NCBI RefSeq assembly: GCF_010975005.1 | Contig: NZ_JAAIVC010000012.1 | Location: 1 to 49,200, forward strand | DNA from: Caulobacter sp. 17J65-9 | GTDB taxonomy: Bacteria; Pseudomonadota; Alphaproteobacteria; Caulobacterales; Caulobacteraceae | Reading direction: 5' to 3' | DNA: 49,200 bases | Part shown: positions 1 through 6,180 of the stretch, one piece after another | Numbering within the stretch: position 1 is the first letter of the stretch | How the letters are laid out: every line of letters starts with the position of its first letter | Notes under the pieces: model-generated | What the model saw: only the letters and a program-made list of their open reading frames with translations | The model's database searches: none | Told to the model about the DNA's origin: nothing | Translations under genes and position numbers: made by a program

Positions 1-248
1 GGCGGGGTTTCGGTCGGCGGGGTCGCCGGCATGGCGGTTCCGGGCGGCGGCGCTTCGGCGGCGCCGACCGCGTCGGTCGAGGTCGACGCCGGCGGCACGG
101 CTTCGGGCGCCGCGGGCTCGGGTTGGGCCTCGGCGGCCTTCTCGGCGGCGCTCTTCTTCGGCGAACAGGCGCCCATCAGCAGGGCCAGGGTCCCGACGAT
201 GGCGGTCAGTCGGAACAGCCCGACGGACAGGGGAACGGCGGTGGACAC
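1..248 (-). CDS. Small lipoprotein, 3' end cut by window edge
   Basis: The reverse strand reads from a GTG start preceded by GGAGGAG at 8 nt. The N-terminus has a hydrophobic stretch (roughly residues 10-27) ending in the lipobox LLMGAC at about residue 28, so the product should be lipid-anchored after signal peptidase II cleavage. The mature part begins SPKKSAAEKAEAQPEP and continues as an Ala/Pro/Glu/Thr-rich, probably disordered linker up to the window edge, with no stop in 82 codons. Any folded domain lies outside the window, so no function can be given. The gene is divergent from nothing here: the next gene (ClpP-like) lies upstream on the same strand, about 100 bp away. Confidence 0.7.
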   Translation of the reverse strand, partial: MSTAVPLSVGLFRLTAIVGTLALLMGACSPKKSAAEKAAEAQPEPAAPEAVPPASTSTDAVGAAEAPPPGTAMPATPPTETP

Positions 249-349
249 GGGAAACTCTCCTCCAGAGCTGCCGGCCGGGGCCGGCTGCCCGACCAACCGG
301 CCGGCCTCGCGCCCGGTTCACGCCGCCGTGAAAATGATCTGACGCGTCA

Positions 350-934
350 TCACACCAGCGCCGCCACCAGCTTGCGCTTCAACGCCTCCTCGGCCGTGAC
401 GTACCAGTTGTGCGCGGCCCGCTCGACCACCTCGTCGATGCCGACGTCGGAGTCCTCGACCAGTTCGGCGAAGCCGTCGCGCTCCAGCTCCAGCCCCAGT
501 TCGATCTGGGCCAGGATCTCGCGCGCCACCAGCTCCTGCGCCTTCAGCGGCCCGGTGAAGTTCACCTGCATGTCCATGCGCCGGCCGTGGATCAGCAGGA
601 CGGTGTCGCGGGTGATGTAGCGGTCCGTGCGCGGAAAGGCGGCCATCACCGTCACCCCGGCCGAATAGACCGCCGTCTTCCCCAGGAAGATCAGCCGCCG
701 GTTCGACCGCCGGCGGGACAGCCGCACCTCCAGCGCCAGCCGCCGGCTCAGCTCGGCGTCGCCGCCCAGAGTGGTCAGCTCGACCACCACCGGGTCGACC
801 GCCTCGCCGATCTCGGACAGCTGCTTCTGGAAGCTCTCCAGCAGCGCCTTGTCGATGTCGCCCAGCAGCCGAATCTGCGGGTCGAACAGTTCGGCCGGCA
901 GCACCTCGTCTTGGCCGTCGGCCGGGTCGCTCAT
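350..934 (-). CDS. ClpP/crotonase-fold serine peptidase-like protein
   Basis: This 194-aa protein has the ClpP layout. A beta strand with a GG turn (VVVELTTLGGDAE, about 50-61) is followed by the nucleophile-elbow region GKTAVYSAGVTVM with Ser91, the His116 segment TVLLIHGRR, and a C-terminal helix region HNWYVTAEEALKRKLV. Canonical ClpP has Asp in the ERDRFLSAPEA segment, and the matching position here appears to be Asn176, so the triad may be altered. The N-terminus is shorter than in housekeeping ClpP and lacks its propeptide. The ATG was chosen because GGAG lies about 10 nt upstream; the frame is open further upstream but low in sense there. It is either a divergent peptidase or an inactive oligomerising homologue. 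No Clp ATPase lies nearby. Confidence 0.75.
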   Translation of the reverse strand: MSDPADGQDEVLPAELFDPQIRLLGDIDKALLESFQKQLSEIGEAVDPVVVELTTLGGDAELSRRLALEVRLSRRRSNRRLIFLGKTAVYSAGVTVMAAFPRTDRYITRDTVLLIHGRRMDMQVNFTGPLKAQELVAREILAQIELGLELERDGFAELVEDSDVGIDEVVERAAHNWYVTAEEALKRKLVAALV

Positions 935-989
935 GTCCGTCTCCGGCGCGGGTCGGCGCAGCCCGGCCCCGCGCGCCAAACCGTCAGGT

Positions 990-1175
990 CTACTCGTACG
1001 ACCGGTCGCGCTCGCCCTTCTGAAGCTGGCGCTCGTCCTTCTGCATCTGCGGCTCGGCGCCGTGATGCTGCGCCTCGGCGCGCTGCCGCTCGCGCTCGCC
1101 GACCTGGTACTGCGGGTCCTGCTCGCGCGCGCGCCGGTCGGCCTCGCGCCGTTCGTGTTCGTTCTGCTGGCCCAT
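990..1175 (-). CDS. Small highly charged hydrophilic protein, unknown function
   Basis: A 61-aa protein starting MGQQNEHERREADRRAREQ and made almost only of Glu, Arg, Gln, Lys and Asp. It has no hydrophobic core or Cys and is likely a single charged helix or disordered. GAGAG lies 5-9 nt upstream of the ATG. It sits 55 bp upstream of the ClpP-like gene on the same strand, so the two may be cotranscribed. I do not recognise a family. A chance ORF is possible, but the start signal and operon-like position favour a real gene. Confidence 0.5.
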   Translation of the reverse strand: MGQQNEHERREADRRAREQDPQYQVGERERQRAEAQHHGAEPQMQKDERQLQKGERDRSYE

Positions 1176-1198
1176 AGGGCTCTCTCGTGCTCGTCGAC

Positions 1199-1230
1199 GC
1201 CCCCGGGATTCAACGGAGCACGCCGGGGGC
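1199..1230. terminator. Inverted repeat, possible terminator of the receiver gene
   Basis: GCCCCCGG (1199-1206) pairs with CCGGGGGC (1223-1230) around a 16-nt loop. It lies just past the stop of the receiver-domain gene, read on the minus strand. There is no T-run, so an intrinsic terminator is only possible. Confidence 0.35.
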
Positions 1231-1243
1231 TGTTCCTTAGGGG

Positions 1244-1684
1244 TCAGTGCAGGCCCGGCGCGTCGCTGGGCGGCCGCGGCCGGTGCGAAAACAGGGTCAG
1301 CTCCGAGGGTCCGGCCGGGGCCGGATCGCCGTGCAGCACCGCCCGCGCCGCCTCCACCGCGCGCACCACCTTCTCCGGCGCGACCGGCTTCTCCACCAGC
1401 CCCACCGCCAGGTCGGCGTTGGCCACCGCCTCCTCACGGCTGCCGCTGACGAACAGCGACGGCACCTCGAACTCCAGCCACAGCATGCGCGCCAGCATGA
1501 TGCCGTCGCCCTCGACCTTCAGGCCGATGTCGACCAGCGCCAGCTCCGGCTTGCGCTTGCGGGCCAGCTTCAGGCCCTCCTCCATGCTGCGCGCGGGGCC
1601 GTCCACCTCGTGGCCGGCGGCCTTCAACTCTTCGGCCATGGCCTCGGCGAACACGCCCTGATCCTCGACCACCAACAGATGCAA
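1244..1684 (-). CDS. Single-domain response regulator (CheY-like receiver)
   Basis: The product is a stand-alone receiver of about 146 aa. It has the acidic pocket (VVEDQ, Asp8), phospho-acceptor Asp52 in ALVDIGL, switch Ser80 in LFVSGS and the conserved Lys99 in VEKP. A short Pro-rich tail follows and there is no output domain. The frame is open upstream to 1774, but a TTG at 1684 is preceded by CGGAG at 8 nt and places HLLVVED immediately after Met, as in this family. A GTG at 1726 is the alternative. No histidine kinase lies in the window, so it is an orphan and its partner is unknown. Receivers of this kind usually act by protein-protein contact in phosphorelays. Confidence 0.85.
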   Translation of the reverse strand: MHLLVVEDQGVFAEAMAEELKAAGHEVDGPARSMEEGLKLARKRKPELALVDIGLKVEGDGIMLARMLWLEFEVPSLFVSGSREEAVANADLAVGLVEKPVAPEKVVRAVEAARAVLHGDPAPAGPSELTLFSHRPRPPSDAPGLH

Positions 1685-1882
1685 CGCCCGAACTCCGACC
1701 GACTCCCAACCGACAAAAACGTCCACGCGCGCGCTTCGTTCGTCCGCACGCCCGCCGCAAAGCCTCGGCCACACGACAATGTGTGTGCGGCGAAGCCGGC
1801 GCGCCCGCCCCGCCTCGCCGGTTGATCCGTCGGCCGCGGCGCGCCCGGGGGACGGCGAAGCCGGGCCTACTGGAGACGCGTC

Positions 1883-2425
1883 ATGCGGGGCACTTCATCC
1901 ATTCTCGGCGCGGCGGCCCTCGCCTGCGCCCTCGTCGCCGGGCCGCTGGCCCTGTCGCAGGCCCAGGCCCAGCCCCTGTGGCGCCCGGTCGATCCCGACC
2001 CGGCCGCGACGCGCTGGCTCCGATACGCCGGCTGGCGACTGGACCGGGTGCTGGGGCCAGCGCCCTACGCCCTGCAGCGCGCCGCCGGCGCCCACGGCGA
2101 ACTGCGCATCGCCGAGGCGACCCTGCAGATCGACGAACGCGGCGTGATCAAGTCCTGGGCCATCACCCGCAAGACTGGCCAGTTCCCCCTCGACGACGCC
2201 ATGACCGACGCGGCCGAGGACCTGACCATGATCAACCTGCCGCCGCCGCCGCCCTCCATCGTCGGCCGGCCCATCGTCCTGCAGGTCGGCTTCGTCACCC
2301 CGCCGCGGATCGGCCCGCGCGGGTCGCTGATGAAGATGGAGCCGCTGGTGCTGATCCCGCCCAGCTATCAGGCCGCCGTCGATCCGAACGCCCCCGACCC
2401 CGTGGTGGTCAAGGCCACGCGCTGA
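1883..2425 (+). CDS. Secreted protein with TonB-C-like domain
   Basis: 180 aa. A signal peptide (about residues 1-29, ending SQAQAQP) is followed by a region in which ELRIAEATLQIDERGVIKSWAITRKTG resembles the beta-alpha start of TonB C-terminal domains ('variation on a theme: new value, interaction'). A Pro-rich stretch NLPPPPPSIVG and a closing strand VLQVGFVTPP follow. There is no N-terminal membrane anchor of the ExbB-interacting type, so it is more likely a periplasmic TonB_C-like protein than a true energiser. It is transcribed away from the receiver gene across a 200-bp divergent intergenic region. Only the domain resemblance is supported. Confidence 0.6.
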   Translation: MRGTSSILGAAALACALVAGPLALSQAQAQPLWRPVDPDPAATRWLRYAGWRLDRVLGPAPYALQRAAGAHGELRIAEATLQIDERGVIKSWAITRKTGQFPLDDAMTDAAEDLTMINLPPPPPSIVGRPIVLQVGFVTPPRIGPRGSLMKMEPLVLIPPSYQAAVDPNAPDPVVVKATR

Positions 2426-2510
2426 ACGCCGGGATGAAACCGGCCCCGGCCGTCGTTCTCCCAGCGGAAGGGAGCGCGCGGGGGCGCCTCCCCCATCGGG
2501 GACGCCTGCC

Positions 2511-2702
2511 GTGGCCTACATCCTGTACTTCGTGCGCACCGACAGCACGGTCCTGGACCTGACCATCCTGACCGCCGGCGACGACGCCGAAGCCGAACGC
2601 CTGGCCCTGACCCGCCTGGCCGAACAGCCCGCCTACCGCTCCGTCGAAGTCTGCGACGAAGACCGGCTGGTCTGCCGGCGGGAGCGCAGCGACTTGTTCT
2701 AG
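2511..2702 (+). CDS. Small hypothetical protein
   Basis: 63 aa from a GTG start: MAYILYFVRTDSTVLDLTIL, then an acidic helix (GDDAEAERLALTRLAEQP) and a short Cys-containing strand (VEVCDEDRLVCRRE). The alternation beta-alpha-beta suggests a compact fold. It lies 85 bp downstream of the TonB-C-like gene on the same strand and ends 15 bp before a palindromic repeat. I do not recognise a family. The codon usage is typical of the genome. Confidence 0.55.
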   Translation: MAYILYFVRTDSTVLDLTILTAGDDAEAERLALTRLAEQPAYRSVEVCDEDRLVCRRERSDLF

Positions 2703-2716
2703 AGCTGAAGCGAAAA

Positions 2717-2887
2717 GCCCCTTCTCCCCTTGCGGGAGAAGGTGGCGCGCGGAGCGCGTCGGATGAGGGGTGCCGGCGCGACCTATGCCGTCATTCGGGA
2801 CCACGCCCCTCATCCTGAGGCGTCGGCGCAGACACCCCTCATCCGTCCGGCTCCGCCGGACACCTTCTCCCGCAGGGGGAGAAGGAA
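2717..2887. repeat. Inverted pair of family-A intergenic repeats
   Basis: The left copy reads CCTTCTCCCCTTGCGGGAGA, then a GC-rich spacer, then GGATGAGGGG. The right copy is the same unit inverted (CACCCCTCATCC to GGGGGAGAAGG). Together they can form a large hairpin between the small hypothetical gene and the MerR gene. The same unit recurs at 3738-3963, 10737-10830, 11858-11886, 18213-18300, 18748-18778 and 23626-23697. Confidence 0.85.
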
Positions 2888-2962
2888 AAAACTTTAGCCA
2901 ACCCGCTTGACCCTCACGCCGCGTCAGACCGCACATCTCCCGGCGATGAGGGAGCGGCGCGC

Positions 2963-3736
2963 ATGACCAGACACACCGTAAACGGCCTCGCCCGGCTGTC
3001 GGGCGTGTCGGTGCGCACGCTGCACCACTACGACGAACTGGGCCTGCTCAAGCCCGCCGAGGTCGGCGACAACGGCTACCGCTACTACGGCCGCGCCGAG
3101 CTCCTGCGCCTGCAGCAGATCCTGTTCCACCGCGAGCTCGGCCTTTCCCTGGCCGAGATCGCCGCCGTCCTCGACCGCCCGGGCTTCGACCGCCTGGCCG
3201 CGCTCCGCGGCCACCGCGACCGCCTGGCCGCCGAGGACGAGCGCCGCCGCCTGCTGCTGCAGACGCTGGACCGCACCATCGCAGACCTGGAAGGAAGCAC
3301 GCCCATGAAGGACGCCGACCTCTACAAGGGCTTCCCGCCCGAAAAGCAGGCCCGGTACGAGGCCGAAATCGTCGACCGCTTCGGCGAAGCCGCCAAACCC
3401 GTCGTCGACCACAGCCGCGCCCGCTGGAACGCCATGAGCAAGACCGACTTCCAGGGCCAGATGGACGAACTGAAGGCCATCGAGACCGGCCTCGCCGACC
3501 TGCAGGCCGCCGGCCGCAGCCCCGACCACGCCGACGTCGCGCCGCTTCTGCGCCGCCACCACGCCTGGGTCGCCAAGAGCTGGCCCGCCCCGCCGACCGC
3601 CGACGCCTATGCCGGCCTGGCCGACATGTACCTCGGCCACCCCGACTTCCACGCCCGCTACGAAACCCTCCACCCCGGCTTCGCCCAGTGGCTCGCCGAC
3701 GCCATGCACGCCTTCGCCGTCAACGAGCTGGCGTGA
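2963..3736 (+). CDS. MerR-family regulator with TipAS-type ligand domain
   Basis: 257 aa. Residues 1-70 form the MerR winged helix (VNGLARLSGVSVRTLHHYDE, then GYRYYG and the LLRLQQILFHRELGLSLAEI segment), followed by a coiled-coil dimerisation helix to about residue 112. Residues 115-257 match the TipAS/thiopeptide-binding domain (KGFPPEKQARYEAEIVDRFG, then HHAWVAKSWP and LADMYLGHPDFHARYE). Members bind multidrug-like ligands and switch on a promoter with a long -35/-10 spacer. The ATG is preceded by GAGGGAG. The obvious target is itself; no efflux gene is adjacent. An internal in-frame ATG at 3305 with its own strong Shine-Dalgarno could yield the ligand domain alone, as in Streptomyces tipA. 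Confidence 0.92.
   Translation: MTRHTVNGLARLSGVSVRTLHHYDELGLLKPAEVGDNGYRYYGRAELLRLQQILFHRELGLSLAEIAAVLDRPGFDRLAALRGHRDRLAAEDERRRLLLQTLDRTIADLEGSTPMKDADLYKGFPPEKQARYEAEIVDRFGEAAKPVVDHSRARWNAMSKTDFQGQMDELKAIETGLADLQAAGRSPDHADVAPLLRRHHAWVAKSWPAPPTADAYAGLADMYLGHPDFHARYETLHPGFAQWLADAMHAFAVNELA
3289..3307 (+). promoter_or_regulatory. Internal ribosome-binding site and ATG inside the MerR/TipAS gene
   Basis: GGAAGGAAG (3289-3297) lies 7-9 nt before an in-frame ATG (3305-3307). This ATG falls exactly at the junction between the coiled coil and the TipAS domain, so translation here would give a free 143-aa ligand-binding protein starting MKDADLYKGF. Confidence 0.5.
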
Positions 3737-3737
3737 C

Positions 3738-3963
3738 TCCTCCTTCCCCCCTGGTGGGGGAAGGACGGAGCCCGCGCACCGGAGCGCGGCAGCGCGCAGG
3801 TCTGCGCGGGAGGATGAGGGGGTCGGGGCGCCACACGACGCCCCGAGCGCGCCCACAAAAGCCGCGACGGCCTGCCGCCGCGCGACCCCTCATCCTCCCG
3901 CGCGGGCCTGCGCTGACGCTCCGGCGCGCGGGCCCCTCCTTCTCCCACAAGGGGAGAAGGGAT
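3738..3963. repeat. Inverted pair of family-A repeats
   Basis: This fills most of the 313-bp gap between the MerR gene and the next gene. It starts TCCTTCCCCCTGGTGGGGGA and has GGAGGATGAGG at about 3810. It then returns inverted as CCCCTCATCCTCCCG (about 3890) and ends CCTTCTCCCACAAGGGGAGA. No gene is supported here, although several frames stay open because of GC bias. Confidence 0.85.
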
Positions 3964-4049
3964 CCCCCTCCGCAAACAGGCGCCACCGCAATTTCCCCCG
4001 GCTTCCCGGCCCGCCCCCCGCGCCGCATCCTCCTTCGCAGGAGGCCCGC

Positions 4050-4691
4050 GTGGAGCCCATCGACCCGCACGACTGGGACATCGAGCTGCGCCGCTACGGC
4101 GACCCGCGGCTGGGCGGCGTCTACGTCGTCCAGTCCTCCGCCCGCCCGGCCTTCTTCCGCCTGGGCGGCGGCCCCGGCCTGCACGCCCGCCTGAAGGCCG
4201 CCGGCGCCGAGCCCCGGGGCCCGCGCGCCGACCGTCTGGCCCCCTGGCGCCCCGTGTGGATCCGCGCCCTGCCCCACCGCACGCCCCAGGAGCTGGAGCA
4301 CGCGCGCAAGGCGCTGGCCTGCGCCATGGAGACCTGCGCCGACTTCCTCGACGCCCACACCTTCGCCCGCAAGCTGCCCGACGACGCCGAAAAGCTGGCC
4401 GCCTGCGCCGACGCCTGCGCCGCCCAGGCCGAGGTCGCCTGTCATCTCGGCCCGGCCGACGACAAGAAGCTGCGCCGCCGGGTCCAGAACGCGCTGCGCC
4501 GCGCCAACGGCCGCCCCCGCTTCCTCGCCTGGCTGGACCTCGGCGGCCCCCAGCCGATCGTGCGCCGCGAATGGTGGTTCGACGGCCGGCGCCTGCTGCT
4601 GGAGTCCGAAGCCCACGCCGGCCTGATCCTGCGCGGCCCGCCCGACCTGATCGGCCGCGTCACCGGCCTGCTCGGCGCGGTGGCGACCTGA
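4050..4691 (+). CDS. Hypothetical protein, 213 aa
   Basis: The GTG start is fixed by a perfect AGGAGG at 4039-4044. The protein begins MEPIDPHDWDIELRRYGDPR. It is soluble and has a Cys-rich helical middle (ALACAMETCADFLDAHTF and LAACADACAAQAEVACHLG). It ends in strands containing FLAWLDLGG and REWWFDGRRLLLE. There is no signal peptide or membrane segment. The regular beta edges and central helices suggest a globular enzyme-like or binding fold, but I recognise no motif and assign no function. It stands alone between two repeat clusters. Confidence 0.7.
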   Translation: MEPIDPHDWDIELRRYGDPRLGGVYVVQSSARPAFFRLGGGPGLHARLKAAGAEPRGPRADRLAPWRPVWIRALPHRTPQELEHARKALACAMETCADFLDAHTFARKLPDDAEKLAACADACAAQAEVACHLGPADDKKLRRRVQNALRRANGRPRFLAWLDLGGPQPIVRREWWFDGRRLLLESEAHAGLILRGPPDLIGRVTGLLGAVAT

Positions 4692-4692
4692 G

Positions 4693-4768
4693 AAGATCTC
4701 CCCCCTTGGGGGGAGCCGCCGCCCGCAAGGGCGGCGTGGGGGCCTCCAGCGGAGCGCAACGGCTCAGC
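4693..4768. repeat. Family-B intergenic repeat
   Basis: The unit reads GATCTCCCCCCTTGGGGGGA, then AGCCGCCGCCCGCAAGGGCG, then a GGCGTGGGGGCCTCCAGCGG end. It combines three nested small palindromes. Related copies lie at about 14036-14095, 15614-15790, 20392-20465, 21183-21303 and 42102-42350. Confidence 0.8.
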
Positions 4769-4845
4769 CTCACCTAACGCCGGTCTTGCCCCGACTCCCT
4801 CGCTGGGCTCTTCTGGCTCCCTGAACGCCTCGGGGGAGCGCGCGC

Positions 4846-5070
4846 ATGAACAAGTTCAAGTCGATCGTCCGCCAGGCCGCGCTCGGCGCGGTCGTCCTGC
4901 CCGGCGGCTGGGCGCTGATCGCCTTCGTCTTCCCGCGCTGGGACCTGGTCGGCGACCTGGTCAACCACACCGGCCCAACCGTCGAGCGCCTGATCGCCAT
5001 GGGCGGCGTCGGCGCCCTGATCGGCGCCTTCTTCGCGGCCATCGAGACTCCGAAGCCGAAGGAGGGCTGA
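4846..5070 (+). CDS. Small inner-membrane protein, two TM segments
   Basis: 74 aa starting MNKFKSIVRQAALGAVVLPG. TM1 spans about residues 11-30 (AALGAVVLPGGWALIAFVF) and TM2 about 51-67 (GGVGALIGAFFAAIE), with a short loop between and a charged tail ETPKPKEG. GGGGGAG lies about 8 nt upstream of the ATG. I do not recognise the family. It may be monocistronic: the next gene has its own upstream palindrome. Confidence 0.65.
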   Translation: MNKFKSIVRQAALGAVVLPGGWALIAFVFPRWDLVGDLVNHTGPTVERLIAMGGVGALIGAFFAAIETPKPKEG

Positions 5071-5090
5071 GCGCCTCCGCATTATCGCTC

Positions 5091-5107
5091 AGGTGACGCC
5101 GTCACCT
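5091..5107. promoter_or_regulatory. Perfect 8-bp inverted repeat, probable operator
   Basis: AGGTGACG-C-CGTCACCT is a perfect palindrome with a 1-nt centre, placed 38 bp before the ATG at 5145. It is not followed by a T-run, so it reads as a regulator site rather than a terminator. The regulator is unknown; the MerR/TipAS protein 1.4 kb away is one candidate. Confidence 0.5.
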
Positions 5108-5144
5108 TTCACTGTTATGCGAGCGCGCCTGACGGAGCGCCGCC

Positions 5145-5552
5145 ATGTCCCACGCCCCATCGACCGCCGCCGCCCTGACCGGCGTCTGGAACGGCCGCTA
5201 CAGCTATGACGGCCCCTACGCCCCGGGCGACTTCGTCGCCGTGCTGTTCGAGACCGGCGGCCATGTCGGCGGCACCACGCACGAGCCCGACTGGACCGGC
5301 ACCACCGCCGACCGCCTGCTCTACGCCACGCTGGAAGGCGCCCGCCAGGGCTGCGACGTCCGCTTCGCCAAGACCTACGACGGCTCCGGCGGCCAGACCC
5401 ACACGGTCCGCTATCAGGGCGAGCTCAGCCCCTGCGGAACCGAGATCGAAGGCGCCTGGGCCGTCCCGGGCGTCTGCACCGGCCGCTTCCTGATGATCCG
5501 CCCGGCCGGCAAGGCCGTGGCTGTGGAGCGCGAGGCGGTGGAGGCGGTCTGA
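5145..5552 (+). CDS. Hypothetical protein, probable small beta-barrel
   Basis: 135 aa beginning MSHAPSTAAALTGVWNGRYS. It has alternating strands throughout (GVWNGRYSYDG, FVAVLFETGGHVGGTTHEP, DVRFAKTYDGSGGQTHTVRY, GTEIEGAWAVPGVCTGRFLM). The GxWxGxYxY opening and the GRFLMIR ending resemble small calycin/lipocalin-like domains of unknown function. There is no signal peptide. An operator-like palindrome sits directly upstream, suggesting it is a regulated gene. The fold is inferred from the strand pattern only. Confidence 0.65.
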   Translation: MSHAPSTAAALTGVWNGRYSYDGPYAPGDFVAVLFETGGHVGGTTHEPDWTGTTADRLLYATLEGARQGCDVRFAKTYDGSGGQTHTVRYQGELSPCGTEIEGAWAVPGVCTGRFLMIRPAGKAVAVEREAVEAV

Positions 5553-5632
5553 GGACGCGCAGGTCAGATATAACGCCGCTATCCAAGGGCGTGCACGCCA
5601 GCTAGCCTTTCCCCGCAAACACGGGGAGGCGA

Positions 5633-6013
5633 ATGAACAACCGATCTGACAGATGGCCAGCGAAGGGCGTCTACGGGCTTCTTATTGTCGCTAGCTGCAA
5701 GAAGCCGAACCACTACCGGATCGGCCAAGGCGAACTCCGCGGACGCCTGAGGAAGCTAGGCAGCCCCTCATTGTTCGACGGCCGCGATCTCAGAACCCAC
5801 GAGTGGGCGCCATGGGACGACGTTTGGACGACACCATGTCCGCCCGAGGAAGTTGCCCAACTCGAAGCGGCTAAGGCCCTATTCCGAGACCGCCTCCGTT
5901 ACGACTTCCTCCGCCGCTCGGACGAGCATATGATTTTTCAGACGACCGACAGCCTGGATGCGATCCGCGCCGAGGCCGATGCGGCAGCGGACGGGCTCTG
6001 GCCCCGGGCGTAG
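5633..6013 (+). CDS. GIY-YIG-like nuclease-fold protein (tentative)
   Basis: 126 aa with elements in GIY-YIG order. GVYGLLIV (residues 12-19) stands for the GIY strand and HYRIGQGELRGRLRKL (27-42) for the YIG strand and the conserved Arg helix. A later EEVAQLEAAKALFRDRL (72-88) supplies a helix with Glu78 in the expected place. The second motif is YRIG rather than YIG, and the match is by eye. Its GC content and codon use are visibly lower than those of its neighbours, suggesting recent transfer. The start is fixed by GGGGAGG, which is partly paired in a small CCCCG/CGGGG hairpin (5611-5626). The product could be a restriction, repair or homing-type nuclease or an inactive relative. Confidence 0.5.
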   Translation: MNNRSDRWPAKGVYGLLIVASCKKPNHYRIGQGELRGRLRKLGSPSLFDGRDLRTHEWAPWDDVWTTPCPPEEVAQLEAAKALFRDRLRYDFLRRSDEHMIFQTTDSLDAIRAEADAAADGLWPRA

Positions 6014-6044
6014 TCGGTGCCGTCCGAAGGACGCCCCGCGCCTT

Positions 6045-6180
6045 AAACCCATGCAGGCCAGTCTGCCTCCGGGGCCGGACGGGTCAAGGACCGGCCTTCG
6101 GCCGGCCGCCCCGCGGCGCGCGCCCTCGCGCGCGTCCTTGAGGCGTCCGGCCCCGGAGGCTCCAATCCCGCCCTGGGTTT
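6045..6180. repeat. Family-D palindromic repeat
   Basis: Flanking arms AAACCCA (6045-6051) and TGGGTTT (6174-6180) enclose a long imperfect inverted structure with GTCAAGGACCGGCC and CGTCCTTGAGGCGTCCGG as inner complementary parts. Close relatives are at 10585-10730 and 14138-14286. The right arm touches the stop codon of the DUF4240 gene. Confidence 0.75.

Noticed and set aside
31-620. Two plus-strand frames at the left edge
   Set aside because: They are antisense to a lipoprotein with a clear start signal and lipobox, and to the end of the ClpP-like gene.
1770-1785. CACAC-GACAAT-GTGTG as an operator between the receiver and TonB-C-like genes
   Set aside because: The arms are only 5 bp and made of simple CA/GT sequence, so it is too weak to call.
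2717-3963. Regularly spaced repeats near 2.7-4.0 kb as a CRISPR array
   Set aside because: The units are inverted pairs of one palindrome, not direct repeats with unique spacers. No cas gene is near.
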